The notes beneath the pieces were generated by a model. It was not told the DNA's origin. It did not search any database and saw nothing but the letters and a program-made list of their open reading frames with translations. From assembly GCF_002844555.1 (NCBI RefSeq), contig NZ_PJNI01000014.1, positions 1 to 64,000 on the forward strand: a stretch of 64,000 bases of DNA, in the 5' to 3' direction. The position numbers and the translations under genes were made by a program. Position 1 is the first letter of the stretch. Every line of letters starts with the position of its first letter. The stretch is from Brumimicrobium salinarum. Its GTDB lineage: Bacteria; Bacteroidota; Bacteroidia; Flavobacteriales_D; Crocinitomicaceae. This document shows, piece after piece, positions 36,202-46,271 of the stretch.

Positions 36202-38393
36202 ATGAAAAGTAATTTAAAGAAAGAATGCATTTTGTTTTTTTGATGTTGATTACTTTCACAACACATGCTCAAATATTTTGGTCAGAAACCTTTGGTAGTG
36301 GATGTAACTCCGGTACAATTGCTAATGGTTACACAACCTCAAATGGCGAATGGCAGGTAGATGCGTTGCCGATGAATAATGGTGCAAACGCAAATATTTG
36401 GTATATAAGTGCAGAAGAGAATGGTGAAGGAATTGGTAATTGTGGAGCAGGATGTGGGAATAAACCTACACTCCATATTGGTAATAATTCAATTGATGAT
36501 GGAGCGAAATATTCAACTGCATCAACAGCGAATACTGAAGCAAGAGCTATATCACCAATTATTAACGCATCAAATTATTGTTCCATTTCTCTAACCTTTG
36601 AATATTTAGAATTTGGAGACGGTACGAATGATAACTTAACAGTTTGGTATTTTGACGGTTCCACATGGAGCCTTTTAGAAGATCCTCCAAAAACAACAAT
36701 TGGGAGTTGTAGTCCAAACGGGCTCTGGGAGTCCCGCACGGTTAATCTACCTGCTTCGGCAGACAACAATCCAAATGTACAAATCGGGTTTCAATGGGAA
36801 AATAACGGAGATGGAGTAGGGACAAATCCGTCATCAGCGATTTATAATATTCAGTTATCTTCAGGAGACGTTACAGCCCCAATCATAGCATGTCCCAGCG
36901 ATCAAACAGTAAATAACGGAACGGACTGTGCCTATCAGATCACGGACTTTAGTTCTTTAATTACCTATTCTGACGATTGCGGAACTGCCACTTTAACACA
37001 AACACCTGCAATAAATACAGAAATCGGTGTGGGAACGCATGTTGTAGAATACACAGCAGAAGATGCATCAGGAAACACTTCAACTTGTTCTTTTAATCTT
37101 GAAGTAATTGAAACCTTACCACCTACGATCACATGTCCATCCAATATTAGCTCATGTGATTCAATCGTAAATTACGACGACCCAATAGTTGTGGAGAATT
37201 GTACTGATTATACAATTACACAAATTGATGGTACAGGATACTCCTCTGGTATTGCTTTCCCGGTAGGAACAACCATACAGCAATATCAGGTTACTGATGG
37301 ATCTGGAAACGTTGCATCATGTACTTTTGAAGTTGAAGTTTTAGTTAGTCCCGATAGTGCAATAATTATAAGTAATGACGAGGAGTTTTGTGAGACTTCT
37401 AGTGCAACAATTGAAGCCCAGCCAATTTCTAGTGGAACGGGTGAATGGAATGTAATATCAGGAAACGGAGTGTTAGATAATGCCTTATCACCATTAACAG
37501 ATGTTAATAATCTATCGTATGGAGTAAATACTTTTGTTTGGACCGTTTCTACGCCTTCGTGCGGTTTAACTTCTGATACAGTTAATATATTTGTTTATGA
37601 AACACCTTCTCAAGCCAATACACAATCTAAGCTTACCTTGTGTAATGATACTTTGATAAATATTGTTGCAACAAATCCTATTGTTGGATCAGGATCTTGG
37701 TCTGACATAGATAGTTCGGCTCTTTTTACAAATTCGACGTCTCCTAATACGGTACTTTACAATCTTCAAGAAGGGATAAATGAAATTGTTTGGACGGTAA
37801 GTAATGGTGTTTGTGAAAGCAACTCAGATACAGTTCTTGTATTTAATAAAACCATTGCAAGAATTTACACGCCCGATACATCAGTTTGTATTTTGTCTGA
37901 TGATTTTGAGATTCAAGGAAGTCCTGTTGTTGATGATGTTTCAGCAATATGGTATGTAATTTCTGGAACTGTTGATTTCGAAAATATCGGAAGTAGTTCA
38001 CCAACAATTACCTATATCGATGCAGGAGAAAATCAGATTGTTTATGGACAAAACCATCCTGTTTGTGGAACAACTACCGATACGATAACGATAACTGGAG
38101 AGCAGTGTGAGACATACAACCCAATTATTCCCACAGTTATGACGCCAAATAATGATGGGAAAAATGATTTGTTTATTATTCAAAATTTAAATGCTGTTTT
38201 TCCTAATTCAGAGGTCGTGATTGTAAACCGATGGGGAAATGTAGTGTATGAGTCAACCGGATATGAAAGTCCATGGAATGGTACTTATATGAATGAAGGA
38301 AAAGAACTTGACGCAGGTACTTATTTTTATCGTATCGTTCTAAACGATGCTGAAAGAAATGAACTGTCAGGGTCAATAAGCATTATTAGATAA
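36202..38393 (+). CDS. Secreted HYR-domain protein with T9SS type B sorting domain
   Basis: About 730 residues. Residues 25-215 are a jelly-roll-like domain (QIFWSETFGSG ... YLEFGDGTNDNLTVWYFDG). Two HYR domains follow (TAPIIACPSDQTVNNG; PTITCPSNISSCDS), then three Ig-like repeats (GTGEWNVISGNG, GSGSWSDIDSS), then the CHU_C sorting domain (PTVMTPNNDGKNDLF ... VIVNRWGNVVYES). The ATG at 36202 gives the better signal peptide (MKSNLKKECILFFLMLITFT) if one T is added to the T7 run at 36235-36241. The uncorrected frame starts at 36225 (MHFVFLMLITFTTHA) and lacks a charged n-region. It is followed 6 bp later by its PorP/SprF-like partner. Confidence 0.85.
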
Positions 38394-38399
38394 ACGACT

Positions 38400-39419
38400 A
38401 TGAAAATGAAACTTATAACGATTATTGGATTTTTGTTTTTTGCCTGGACAATCTTCGGCCAGCAAGAAGCTCAATTTACACAGTATTATTCAAATCCATA
38501 TCTTTTTAATCCTGCATCGGGTGGTTTGAAAAAAATTATTGACATTGATTTAGGATATAGAAGACAATGGATTGGATTATCGGGAGCTCCACAAAGCTTC
38601 TATGCAACTGCACACACTGAAATAAGTTTTGACAAACGAAATACGGTGCTTAACGAACATAATTCGGAAGACGAGTCTATTTATGCAACGCCTACAAACA
38701 GTGTGGGAAAGAATAAACATGTTGTAGGGGGGAAGGTTTTTGCAGATCAGATTGGGCCTTTTCAAAAAATAAATGTAATGGCAAGTTACGCTTATCATTT
38801 ACGTTTTACTCAAAAAACGATGCTTAGTTTTGGTGTGAATGCTGGTTATTCTAATTTTGGTATTAATCCCAATAAAGTTATTCTATTGGATAATGATGAT
38901 TATAAATATGAAAACTTTTTATCGAGAAATTCCAATCAATCCATCTTTGATTTAGGCGCGGGCATGACTTTTTATGGAAAAGAATTCCAATTTGGCATTT
39001 CTAGTTCACAGTTACTCAATAATAATTTAAAACTTGGAGAGGTTGAGACATCTGCTCATTTTAGCTCTCATTTCTTTTTATATGGAATGTATAACTTTAA
39101 TTTGGAAGATACAAAACTTAGTGTAGAACCTCATTTTATGACTCAGTTTGCAAGTGGTGCTCCAGCTTCTGTAAATATTGGTGCTCGACTCCATTATGAT
39201 AAAAGATATTGGGTAAATGTTTCATACAGGTTGCAAGATGCAATAGCATTTGGTGTTGGGCTTAATTTTGCGAAAAATTTGCATTTAGGATATAGTTATG
39301 ACGTAGCTATAGGTAAAGTTCAACGCCCAAATAATTATGTTCATGAGATTTCGTTAGGATTGATGTTTGGAAGTAAGAGTAGCAAAGAAAAAGACTTACA
39401 GGACGATGAAATGATGTGA
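38400..39419 (+). CDS. PorP/SprF family T9SS outer-membrane protein
   Basis: A 339-residue protein with a signal peptide and the family's start of the mature chain, QQEAQFTQYYSNPYLFNPA. It continues with many beta-strand repeats (GLSGAPQSFYATAH, HVVGGKVFADQIGPF, ASYAYHLRF, YWVNVSYRLQDAIAFGVGLNF). In Bacteroidota these barrels are encoded beside, and needed for, secretion or attachment of one CHU_C-bearing protein. The 6-bp spacing from the upstream cargo gene supports that pairing. Confidence 0.9.
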   Translation: MKMKLITIIGFLFFAWTIFGQQEAQFTQYYSNPYLFNPASGGLKKIIDIDLGYRRQWIGLSGAPQSFYATAHTEISFDKRNTVLNEHNSEDESIYATPTNSVGKNKHVVGGKVFADQIGPFQKINVMASYAYHLRFTQKTMLSFGVNAGYSNFGINPNKVILLDNDDYKYENFLSRNSNQSIFDLGAGMTFYGKEFQFGISSSQLLNNNLKLGEVETSAHFSSHFFLYGMYNFNLEDTKLSVEPHFMTQFASGAPASVNIGARLHYDKRYWVNVSYRLQDAIAFGVGLNFAKNLHLGYSYDVAIGKVQRPNNYVHEISLGLMFGSKSSKEKDLQDDEMM

Positions 39420-39504
39420 TTGGTCGAATAGTTATTAGATTTTTCACTTTATAGTGTGTATAGAATCAGTGTTTTAATTAATTTCATTGTCGTTCTACAT
39501 GCTT

Positions 39505-40773
39505 ATGAGTAAAAAAGAGATTCAAAATATCGACCTGAAGAACTTCAATGAAGGAGATGCCCAATCTTTTTTAATTGACGTCATTCATAAATTTAGTCAA
39601 GATATTATTGCTGCAGAAACTACTTCCGATATTTTTCATGTTCTTGTTAATGATGTTGCTAAACAAATGGCTCTGAAGGATTGTGTTTTATATAAAGTGA
39701 ATCGCGAAATCAAACAAATTGAGCAAATTGCAACATATAGAGAAAATAAGTTCGAAGATGGTCAGATAAAAAATGCACTTACGCTTAATTTTGGAGAAGG
39801 ACACGCTGGATTAGTTGCAGAAACAGGAAGCTCTTTGTTAATTAAAGATGTTTCAAAAAGTAAAAACTACAAGTTTGATGTTTCAATGGCTGGCTCAGAG
39901 CTGGTTATTCCTGTGAAGATTAATGATGAGGTTTATGCTGTTATTTCAAGTGAACACCCAGAACCGTATTTTTATACAGAGTATCATTTAAAATTATGGG
40001 ATGTAATTGCTTCTATTGCTACAGGAGCGCTTGTGAAAATTCACAAAAAGGAGGAGCTCGTTAAAATCCAACACCGTTTAGAAGATCTATTAGACAAACA
40101 AAGTGAAGATTTAGACAAAGCAATTGAGATGCTTTCAGATCAATTTGCAAAGCTTAAGCAATACCGAGAAAAGCAAGAAACCTTGATGCAAGAAATACAT
40201 CACCGGGTAACTAATAACTTACAAATTATCTCAAGTATTCTTAGGTTATACATGAGTAAAGATACTGTAGAAAGCGTAAATACACTCAACGCAATCCACA
40301 ATAGAGTTCAAGTTATGGCACTCATACATCAGAATATATACAAAACGATGGAATCAGGAATGGTTGGTTTGAATTCTTATATGTCTGATCTCTTGAATTA
40401 TTTAAAAAGTACCACTTCTCGGTTTGTAATCGGTACAGGATATGAAGTGGAAATTAATTTTTTAAGTATTGATGTTTTGGTCTCTTTTGGTCTTTATATC
40501 ACAGAGGTTTTTTATATGTGGGTCGATTTGGCTGATCAGCATGGTTTAGAAGCTATTGAATTAAGGTTTGAAGTGCTTAAAACTAAAGATGAAAGATCCT
40601 TTGAGATTAATATTTATGATCAATCCAAAATTGCTTTGTTTGAGAATGTCGATTTTCATTCCACAGATGAAATGGGATGCATTCTCATATCTGCATTAAC
40701 CGATCAATTAGAAGGTGAACTTAGTTATACTTACGAGAACCAAAATCGAATTCGATTGACAATTATGTCTTAG
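39505..40773 (+). CDS. GAF-HisKA_2 sensor protein with degenerate ATPase domain
   Basis: 422 residues from Met at 39505 (MSKKEIQN). The N-terminal GAF domain (about 20-190) is followed by a coiled coil and a HisKA_2 phosphoacceptor segment (MQEIHHRVTNNLQIISSIL, His intact). The final HATPase-like region keeps its length and last strands, but the Asn of the N-box is gone (TEVFYMWVDLADQ where NELVTNALKYAF is expected), as is the DNG of the G1 box (IYDQSKIALF). It probably cannot bind ATP normally and may be a phosphotransfer or binding protein, perhaps acting in trans with another kinase. It follows the PorP gene but is separated from it by 85 bp. Confidence 0.8.
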   Translation: MSKKEIQNIDLKNFNEGDAQSFLIDVIHKFSQDIIAAETTSDIFHVLVNDVAKQMALKDCVLYKVNREIKQIEQIATYRENKFEDGQIKNALTLNFGEGHAGLVAETGSSLLIKDVSKSKNYKFDVSMAGSELVIPVKINDEVYAVISSEHPEPYFYTEYHLKLWDVIASIATGALVKIHKKEELVKIQHRLEDLLDKQSEDLDKAIEMLSDQFAKLKQYREKQETLMQEIHHRVTNNLQIISSILRLYMSKDTVESVNTLNAIHNRVQVMALIHQNIYKTMESGMVGLNSYMSDLLNYLKSTTSRFVIGTGYEVEINFLSIDVLVSFGLYITEVFYMWVDLADQHGLEAIELRFEVLKTKDERSFEINIYDQSKIALFENVDFHSTDEMGCILISALTDQLEGELSYTYENQNRIRLTIMS

Positions 40774-40899
40774 TTTGTATTTGGTTTAAAAGCAATAAAC
40801 AGCGCAACCAATTCCTTTTTATCTTAATTTGACATGATGAATAATTATACAAAGATTAAATTTGTATTTTTGCCTTTTTAAATAATTATCACATCGGTT

Positions 40900-42222
40900 A
40901 TGAGGCCATTATATTTTCTTTTAAAATTTACATTGAAAATTACGCTTTGGGTTTATTATCCACGATTTAAAAATATAAACCCTCCCAAGAAAAGGTTTTC
41001 ACGTACTATTTTTATGTGTAACCACGCATCGTCATTTATGGACCCTCTAGTAATCGCGAGTTCACAGAAGCCAATTGTGTTTTTTATGACGCGATCTGAT
41101 GTGTTTACTCCACTTTTAAAACCAATTCTTTGGGCTGCCCACATGCTGCCAATATATCGTAAACATGATGGAGAGGATACTAAAAAAAAGAATGAAGAAG
41201 TTTTTGAAAAATGTGCTAGCATCTTAAAATTCGGAAGAGGGTTAATTGTCTTTTCTGAAGGATTTACGGATGATGTTTTTGTGCGGCGACTAAAACCGGT
41301 TAAGAAGGGAGCGGTAAGAATTGGATTTTTAGCTTTAGAGCGCATTAATTGGAAAAAGAAAATTTACGTACAAGGCGTTGGTGTTAATTATTCCGATCCC
41401 AAAGTGCTGGGCAGTGATTGTTTAATTTCTAATGCAGAACCTGTATGTTTAAATGATTTTAAGGAAGCGTTTGAAGAAGATCCTAATAAAACCATTCATG
41501 AATTAACCATGCGACTTGAGGAGGATATGAGAAATCAAATAACTGATGTTAGAGACCTCGATTTTACTGATTTCCATGAGCATGTGATGCGTTTAACACG
41601 AAAGGGAATGCACAATAAAGATGCTGATAAATCTAAAACATTAATAGCCAGGTGGAAGTACTCTAAACGACTTGCGGACTGGATGAATGAAAGGGATTTA
41701 AAGGAAAACACTCAGATTTTAAAGTTAAAGAATCGATTGTCACAATATTTTGATCGGCTTAATGAAGTACAAATTGAAGAACATATTTTATACAAAACGA
41801 TTAGAAACAAAAGAAATAGAAGTCAAGAATTATTCTTTTTAATAACGCTTTCACCAATTGTAGTTGTTGGTTTGTTGCTTAACTACCTTCCTTATAAACT
41901 AATCAAAAATTTTGTTGAAAAATCCTTTAAAAGACCTGTGTTTTGGAGTAGCGTGAAGATGCTTTTAGGCGCCGTTGCAGTTTTTGTTTACAATTTAATT
42001 CTTGCGGTTTTAGTTGCCTTTATCTTCGATACTTCTTTGTTTCCTATCTTGTTAATAGGATTGTTTATAATCCCTCTTTCTGGTGTAATTACGAGAAATT
42101 GGTTTGATACATTAAGTGAGTTTAAGAAGTTGAAAAGGGCACAAAACTTGAATCACTCAGCCTTGGCTATGGAGAGGGATGAGTTGTTATCAACAATCTA
42201 TAAATTAATACCCGTAGCTTAA
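40900..42222 (+). CDS. PlsC-type acyltransferase with C-terminal membrane segments
   Basis: A 440-residue protein. The N-terminal half is a glycerolipid acyltransferase domain with the catalytic H-x4-D in NHASSFMDP (about residues 43-51) and the FSEG substrate motif (IVFSEGFTD). Charged helices follow, then three or four hydrophobic helices near the C-terminus (LFFLITLSPIVVVGLLL, AVAVFVYNLILAVLVAF, LLIGLFIIPLSGVI). This layout matches the Bacteroidota 1-acyl-glycerol-3-phosphate acyltransferase-like proteins of uncertain acceptor. It converges on the PAP2 gene, the two overlapping by 4 bp. Confidence 0.85.
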   Translation: MRPLYFLLKFTLKITLWVYYPRFKNINPPKKRFSRTIFMCNHASSFMDPLVIASSQKPIVFFMTRSDVFTPLLKPILWAAHMLPIYRKHDGEDTKKKNEEVFEKCASILKFGRGLIVFSEGFTDDVFVRRLKPVKKGAVRIGFLALERINWKKKIYVQGVGVNYSDPKVLGSDCLISNAEPVCLNDFKEAFEEDPNKTIHELTMRLEEDMRNQITDVRDLDFTDFHEHVMRLTRKGMHNKDADKSKTLIARWKYSKRLADWMNERDLKENTQILKLKNRLSQYFDRLNEVQIEEHILYKTIRNKRNRSQELFFLITLSPIVVVGLLLNYLPYKLIKNFVEKSFKRPVFWSSVKMLLGAVAVFVYNLILAVLVAFIFDTSLFPILLIGLFIIPLSGVITRNWFDTLSEFKKLKRAQNLNHSALAMERDELLSTIYKLIPVA

Positions 42223-42803
42223 TTGTTATTGCGTATTTTCTTTTTGTAAAACCAATGAAACAACAATGCAATAGAACTTCCCCATATTGCACCTCCAATG
42301 ATGTCTGAAGGATAATGAACACCTAAATACATCCTGCTGTATGAAACTAAAATAGCCCAAAATATAAGTACAACTGAAATGTATTTGTATTTACTTTTTA
42401 GCTGTTGTATAAACATTACAGCAATCGCGAAAGAATTGGTTGCATGACCAGAGATAAAACCATATTGACCTCCTTTGTAAAATTCATTGGGTTTCATTTC
42501 ATAAAATCGAAGTTGTTCTCCAAGCGTGAGGTGATGTGAAGGCCGATAACGCATAATAGTGTGTTTAAATCCAAAGTTAGCAGTGAAGTCAGCAATACCA
42601 ACCGCTGCTAATCCAAAAACAGTAAACCATATTGCGTGTTTTAAGGAATATTTTCTGTACACTAAAACAAAAAGAAGAAGATAGAATGGAAACCAAATAA
42701 ACTTTCCGCTCACTAACCACATAAATTCATCCAAAAATGGAGTGTGTGCACCGTTAATAGCAAGTAAAACTACTTGTTCTATTTCTTTAAGCCATTCAAT
42801 CAT
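42219..42803 (-). CDS. PAP2 family membrane phosphatase
   Basis: A 194-residue membrane protein with the three phosphatase motifs: [12 protein letters not shown] (KxxxxxxRP), SGHATNSFA (PSGH-like) and [16 protein letters not shown] (SRxxxxxHxxxD). Five or six hydrophobic helices are visible. Likely substrates are undecaprenyl diphosphate or phosphatidyl phosphates; the sequence does not decide. It is the last gene of the hpt-adk-obgE operon, overlapping obgE by 8 bp. Confidence 0.88.
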   Translation of the reverse strand: MIEWLKEIEQVVLLAINGAHTPFLDEFMWLVSGKFIWFPFYLLLFVLVYRKYSLKHAIWFTVFGLAAVGIADFTANFGFKHTIMRYRPSHHLTLGEQLRFYEMKPNEFYKGGQYGFISGHATNSFAIAVMFIQQLKSKYKYISVVLIFWAILVSYSRMYLGVHYPSDIIGGAIWGSSIALLFHWFYKKKIRNNN

Positions 42804-43797
42804 TTTGTCGTTTGTTCAATGTCTCCCAAATTAAATCTTTAAGCGCTGAGAGGTTCTTTTGTGTTACTGCCGAGATAAAAAGTGTTTTAATTTTTGGAAG
42901 ATCTTTTGCTATTTCTTGTTCAAGCTCATCATCAAGCATATCTGATTTCGTAATTACTAAAATCCTTTCCTTGTCAAGCAATTCAGGATTGTAGAGATTA
43001 AGTTCGTTAATAAGAACTTCATATTCTTTTTTAATATCATCACTGTCAGCAGGAATCATGAATAAAAGCGTAGCATTTCTTTCGATATGTCTTAAAAACC
43101 TAAGACCTAATCCTTTTCCTTCATGTGCTCCCTCTATTATCCCTGGGATATCTGCCATGATAAATGAACGATTATCTCTGTAGTTGACAATTCCTAAATT
43201 AGGTCTTAACGTTGTAAAGGCATAATTTGCAATTTCTGGTTTTGCAGCAGTTAAAACGGAAAGCAAAGTACTTTTTCCAGCGTTTGGAAAACCAACTAGT
43301 CCAATATCTGCCAAAACTTTTAATTCAAGAATGGACCAACCTTCTGTAAAGTCTTCACCCGGTTGAGCATAATCGGGTGATTGATTGGTAGAACTCTTAA
43401 AATGAGTGTTTCCTCTTCCTCCTTTACCACCTTTTCGCAATATTTTTTCTTCTCCATCTTTACTGATTTCGAATAAAATCTCATTGGTTTCTCCATCTCT
43501 TACGATGGTTCCGATTGGAACGTCAATATAAGCATCCTTACCTTCACCACCTGTTTTTTGCTGTCCTGATCCGGCTTTACCATGTTCTGCTTTGATATGT
43601 TTATGAAACTTTAAGTGAAGCAGTGTCCACATTTGGCTGTTTCCTCTAACAATTACATGACCTCCACGTCCGCCATCACCTCCATCAGGTCCACCTTTTG
43701 GAATGTGTCTTTCTCTTCGCATGTGGCGAGAACCTTGCCCACCTTTGCCAGAGCGTGTATGGATTTTAACGTAGTCAACAAAATTGTCTGAGGCCAT
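42796..43797 (-). CDS. obgE: GTPase Obg
   Basis: A 333-residue ribosome-associated GTPase. The Gly-rich Obg fold occupies residues 1-158 ([35 protein letters not shown]). The G domain shows [11 protein letters not shown] (G1), FTTLRPN (G2), [16 protein letters not shown] (G3) and ITKSD (G4). There is no C-terminal OCT extension. It lies in the middle of the operon, 10 bp after adk. Confidence 0.96.
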   Translation of the reverse strand: MASDNFVDYVKIHTRSGKGGQGSRHMRRERHIPKGGPDGGDGGRGGHVIVRGNSQMWTLLHLKFHKHIKAEHGKAGSGQQKTGGEGKDAYIDVPIGTIVRDGETNEILFEISKDGEEKILRKGGKGGRGNTHFKSSTNQSPDYAQPGEDFTEGWSILELKVLADIGLVGFPNAGKSTLLSVLTAAKPEIANYAFTTLRPNLGIVNYRDNRSFIMADIPGIIEGAHEGKGLGLRFLRHIERNATLLFMIPADSDDIKKEYEVLINELNLYNPELLDKERILVITKSDMLDDELEQEIAKDLPKIKTLFISAVTQKNLSALKDLIWETLNKRQND

Positions 43798-43807
43798 AAA
43801 TATATTT

Positions 43808-44386
43808 TTACGCAGTAAATTCTTGAATCGTTTTGATTATTTCGTTTGAAATATCTTCAATACTTCCCTTACCATTAATCAAATGCAGTTTGTTTTGCTG
43901 TTTGTAGAATGCTTTTACTGGTGCAGTTTCATTGTTGTAAACAGCAATTCGTTGCGCAATAATAGTTGGGTCTGCATCGTCTGTTCTTCCTGAATTAATA
44001 GCTCTTTTGCGTAAACGTTCTTTGAGCTCTTCTTCTGGAACTTCAAGTGCAATCATTCCTGCAACTTTTGTTTCTTTTTCTGCAAGATAGTTGTTTAAAG
44101 CTTCTGCTTGTACTTTTGTTCGTGGAAATCCATCAAATATAAATCCCTTAGGATCTTTGTAACCGTCAACTTCAGATTTGAGCATGTCGATAGTAACTTC
44201 ATCTGGAACTAGCTGACCTTTATCAATGTAAGATTTAGCTAGTTGTCCTAACTCAGTTTCATTTTTTATATTTGCGCGGAATATATCTCCAGTCGATAAA
44301 TGGATGAGTCCAAATTCTTTTATGATATTTGAGGATTGTGTACCTTTTCCTGCCCCTGGAGGGCCAAATAATACTAGATTTAACAT
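43808..44386 (-). CDS. adk: Adenylate kinase
   Basis: A 192-residue nucleoside monophosphate kinase (ATP + AMP to 2 ADP). The P-loop is [11 protein letters not shown], the AMP-binding region is HLSTGDIFR ... [10 protein letters not shown], and the lid Arg/Asp set is in [17 protein letters not shown]. The lid is short, without a zinc insertion, which is normal for Bacteroidota. It follows hpt by 9 bp and precedes obgE by 10 bp. Confidence 0.96.
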   Translation of the reverse strand: MLNLVLFGPPGAGKGTQSSNIIKEFGLIHLSTGDIFRANIKNETELGQLAKSYIDKGQLVPDEVTIDMLKSEVDGYKDPKGFIFDGFPRTKVQAEALNNYLAEKETKVAGMIALEVPEEELKERLRKRAINSGRTDDADPTIIAQRIAVYNNETAPVKAFYKQQNKLHLINGKGSIEDISNEIIKTIQEFTA

Positions 44387-44395
44387 ATTGTATTT

Positions 44396-44923
44396 TTATT
44401 CTATAATTTGATATATATCACGTGTATTTCTGCCTTCCTCAAGATAATCCAATCCATACCCAACAATAAATTTGTTCGGAATTTCTAAACCAAAATATTT
44501 AGGAGGAATCTTTCCTTTAAAGGCAGTCGGTTTGTAGAGTAATGTGGCAACCTGCACTGATTTTGGCGCATGGTGATCAATCATTGAATATATTTTACTC
44601 AACGTTAATCCAGAATCAACAATGTCCTCTACAATAACAACGTGTTTATCTTTAATATCTGTGGTTAATCCAATTAATTCATGGACTTTCCCTGTACTTG
44701 AAACACCTTTGTAAGATTGTACTTTTACGAAAGATATTTCGCAAGGAAGATCTACTTCCTTCATTAAGTCGCTGGCAAACATAAAGGAACCGTTAAGCAC
44801 ACCAACAAAAACAACCTCTTCATTTTTATAATCTGAATTGATTTTTCCTGCAACTTCTTTTATTGCGTCTTGTATTTCTTTTTCTGAAATGTAGAGTTCA
44901 AACGATTTGTCTTTAATTTGCAC
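44396..44923 (-). CDS. hpt: Hypoxanthine phosphoribosyltransferase
   Basis: A 175-residue purine salvage enzyme that joins hypoxanthine or guanine to PRPP. The PRPP-binding motif is VVIVEDIVDSGLTLS. The pyrophosphate loop lies around GVLNGSFMFASDL, and the purine-binding end is FIVGYGLDYLEEGRN. It is the first gene of the operon, with a promoter box 24 bp upstream. Confidence 0.95.
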   Translation of the reverse strand: MQIKDKSFELYISEKEIQDAIKEVAGKINSDYKNEEVVFVGVLNGSFMFASDLMKEVDLPCEISFVKVQSYKGVSSTGKVHELIGLTTDIKDKHVVIVEDIVDSGLTLSKIYSMIDHHAPKSVQVATLLYKPTAFKGKIPPKYFGLEIPNKFIVGYGLDYLEEGRNTRDIYQIIE

Positions 44924-44946
44924 TGTAATATGAATTTAATTCGTTG

Positions 44947-44954
44947 CAAAGATA
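44947..44954 (-). promoter_or_regulatory. Promoter -7 box for the hpt-adk-obgE operon
   Basis: TATCTTTG on the minus strand is a perfect TAnnTTTG box, 24 bp before the hpt start. Confidence 0.6.
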
Positions 44955-45001
44955 ATATTTTAAATGCATTTTTTTGTATGTAAACTTTTTTATGAATGTT
45001 A

Positions 45002-45032
45002 TTGTTTCCTGTTTAATGCTTCTTTATCTTCG
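45002..45032 (+). promoter_or_regulatory. Promoter for purK
   Basis: TTG (45002-45004), a 20-base spacer and TATCTTCG (45025-45032) give a good Bacteroidota promoter, 25 bp before the purK ATG and divergent from the hpt promoter. Confidence 0.6.
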
Positions 45033-45057
45033 CAATGATTTTCAATAAATAGAAAAC

Positions 45058-46212
45058 ATGAGAAATAAATGGTATGGTGAAGGTTTTAAATTAGGTGTTT
45101 TGGGCGGAGGTCAGCTCGGAAGAATGCTTATTCAATCAGCAATAAATTATGATGTTCATGTATATGTAATGGACGGAAACGAATCTGCGCCATGTTCTCG
45201 CTTTGCTTATGAATTCACAAAAGGTGATATACAATCTTATGATGATGTTCTTCAGTTTGGTGCCGATAAAGATGTACTCACTGTTGAAATTGAACATATT
45301 AACGTTGATGCTTTGGAAGCGTTAGAAAAACAAGGCGTTAAGGTTTATCCTCAACCTCATGTATTGCGAATAATACAAGATAAAGGAAAACAAAAAATGT
45401 TTTATAAGAAACATAATATTCCAACAGCTTCGTTTGAATTAATTAATAATGCAAATGAATTATCTAATTACGCAAATCAACTCCCACTGATTCAAAAAAT
45501 GAGAACGGGTGGCTATGATGGAAAAGGTGTTCAAGTCCTTAATAGTTCAGATGATTTGGCTAAGTCCTTTGATGCCCCCTCATTATTAGAAACAAAAATT
45601 GATTTCAAAAAGGAGCTCTCTGTAATTGTGGCAAGAAATGAAAAGGGTGAAATTAAATCTTTCCCTGTTGTCGAATGTGAGTTTAATGAAAAGTTGAATT
45701 TAGTGGAGTTTTTATTTAGTCCTGCAAACATATCTATGGAGCTGGAGAATAAAGCGAAATTAATAGCAGAAGACGTTATTCAAAAACTTGAAATGACTGG
45801 CTTGTTGGCTGTGGAGTTGTTTTTGACTCAAGACAATCAACTTTTGGTTAATGAAGTCGCACCACGTACTCACAATAGTGGACATCACACCATTGAATGT
45901 AATAAAACCTCTCAATTTGAACAGCACCTTAGAGCTATCATTGGATTGCCATTAGGAAGCACGGCTTTTGAGATCCCTGGAGTTATGGTAAATTTATTAG
46001 GAGAGCAAGGCTTTAATGGGTCAGCCTACTATCAAGGACTCGAACAAGTAATTGAGGAAGAAGGTGTGTATGTTCACCTGTATGGGAAAGAGCAAACCAA
46101 ACCATATCGTAAAATGGGACACGTAACAGTTACCAATCAAGAGCTAGAGGCAGCTAAAGCAAAAGCTAGGAGATTGCAGGATGTTATAAAAGTAATTTCT
46201 AGTCAAGAATAG
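45058..46212 (+). CDS. purK: 5-(Carboxyamino)imidazole ribonucleotide synthase
   Basis: A 384-residue ATP-grasp enzyme of purine synthesis that carboxylates AIR with bicarbonate. GVLGGGQLGRML opens the N-terminal domain, RTGGYDGKG and SVIVARNEKGE belong to the ATP-grasp core, and VNEVAPRTHNSGHHTIE carries metal and substrate ligands. PYRKMGHVTV closes the family pattern. It is divergent from hpt, so purine synthesis and salvage genes share an intergenic region of 134 bp. Confidence 0.95.
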   Translation: MRNKWYGEGFKLGVLGGGQLGRMLIQSAINYDVHVYVMDGNESAPCSRFAYEFTKGDIQSYDDVLQFGADKDVLTVEIEHINVDALEALEKQGVKVYPQPHVLRIIQDKGKQKMFYKKHNIPTASFELINNANELSNYANQLPLIQKMRTGGYDGKGVQVLNSSDDLAKSFDAPSLLETKIDFKKELSVIVARNEKGEIKSFPVVECEFNEKLNLVEFLFSPANISMELENKAKLIAEDVIQKLEMTGLLAVELFLTQDNQLLVNEVAPRTHNSGHHTIECNKTSQFEQHLRAIIGLPLGSTAFEIPGVMVNLLGEQGFNGSAYYQGLEQVIEEEGVYVHLYGKEQTKPYRKMGHVTVTNQELEAAKAKARRLQDVIKVISSQE

Positions 46213-46271
46213 TGATAACTTCCATTAAAAATTCATATTTTTTTGTAGATTTATAATCTGTCTGTACTAAT

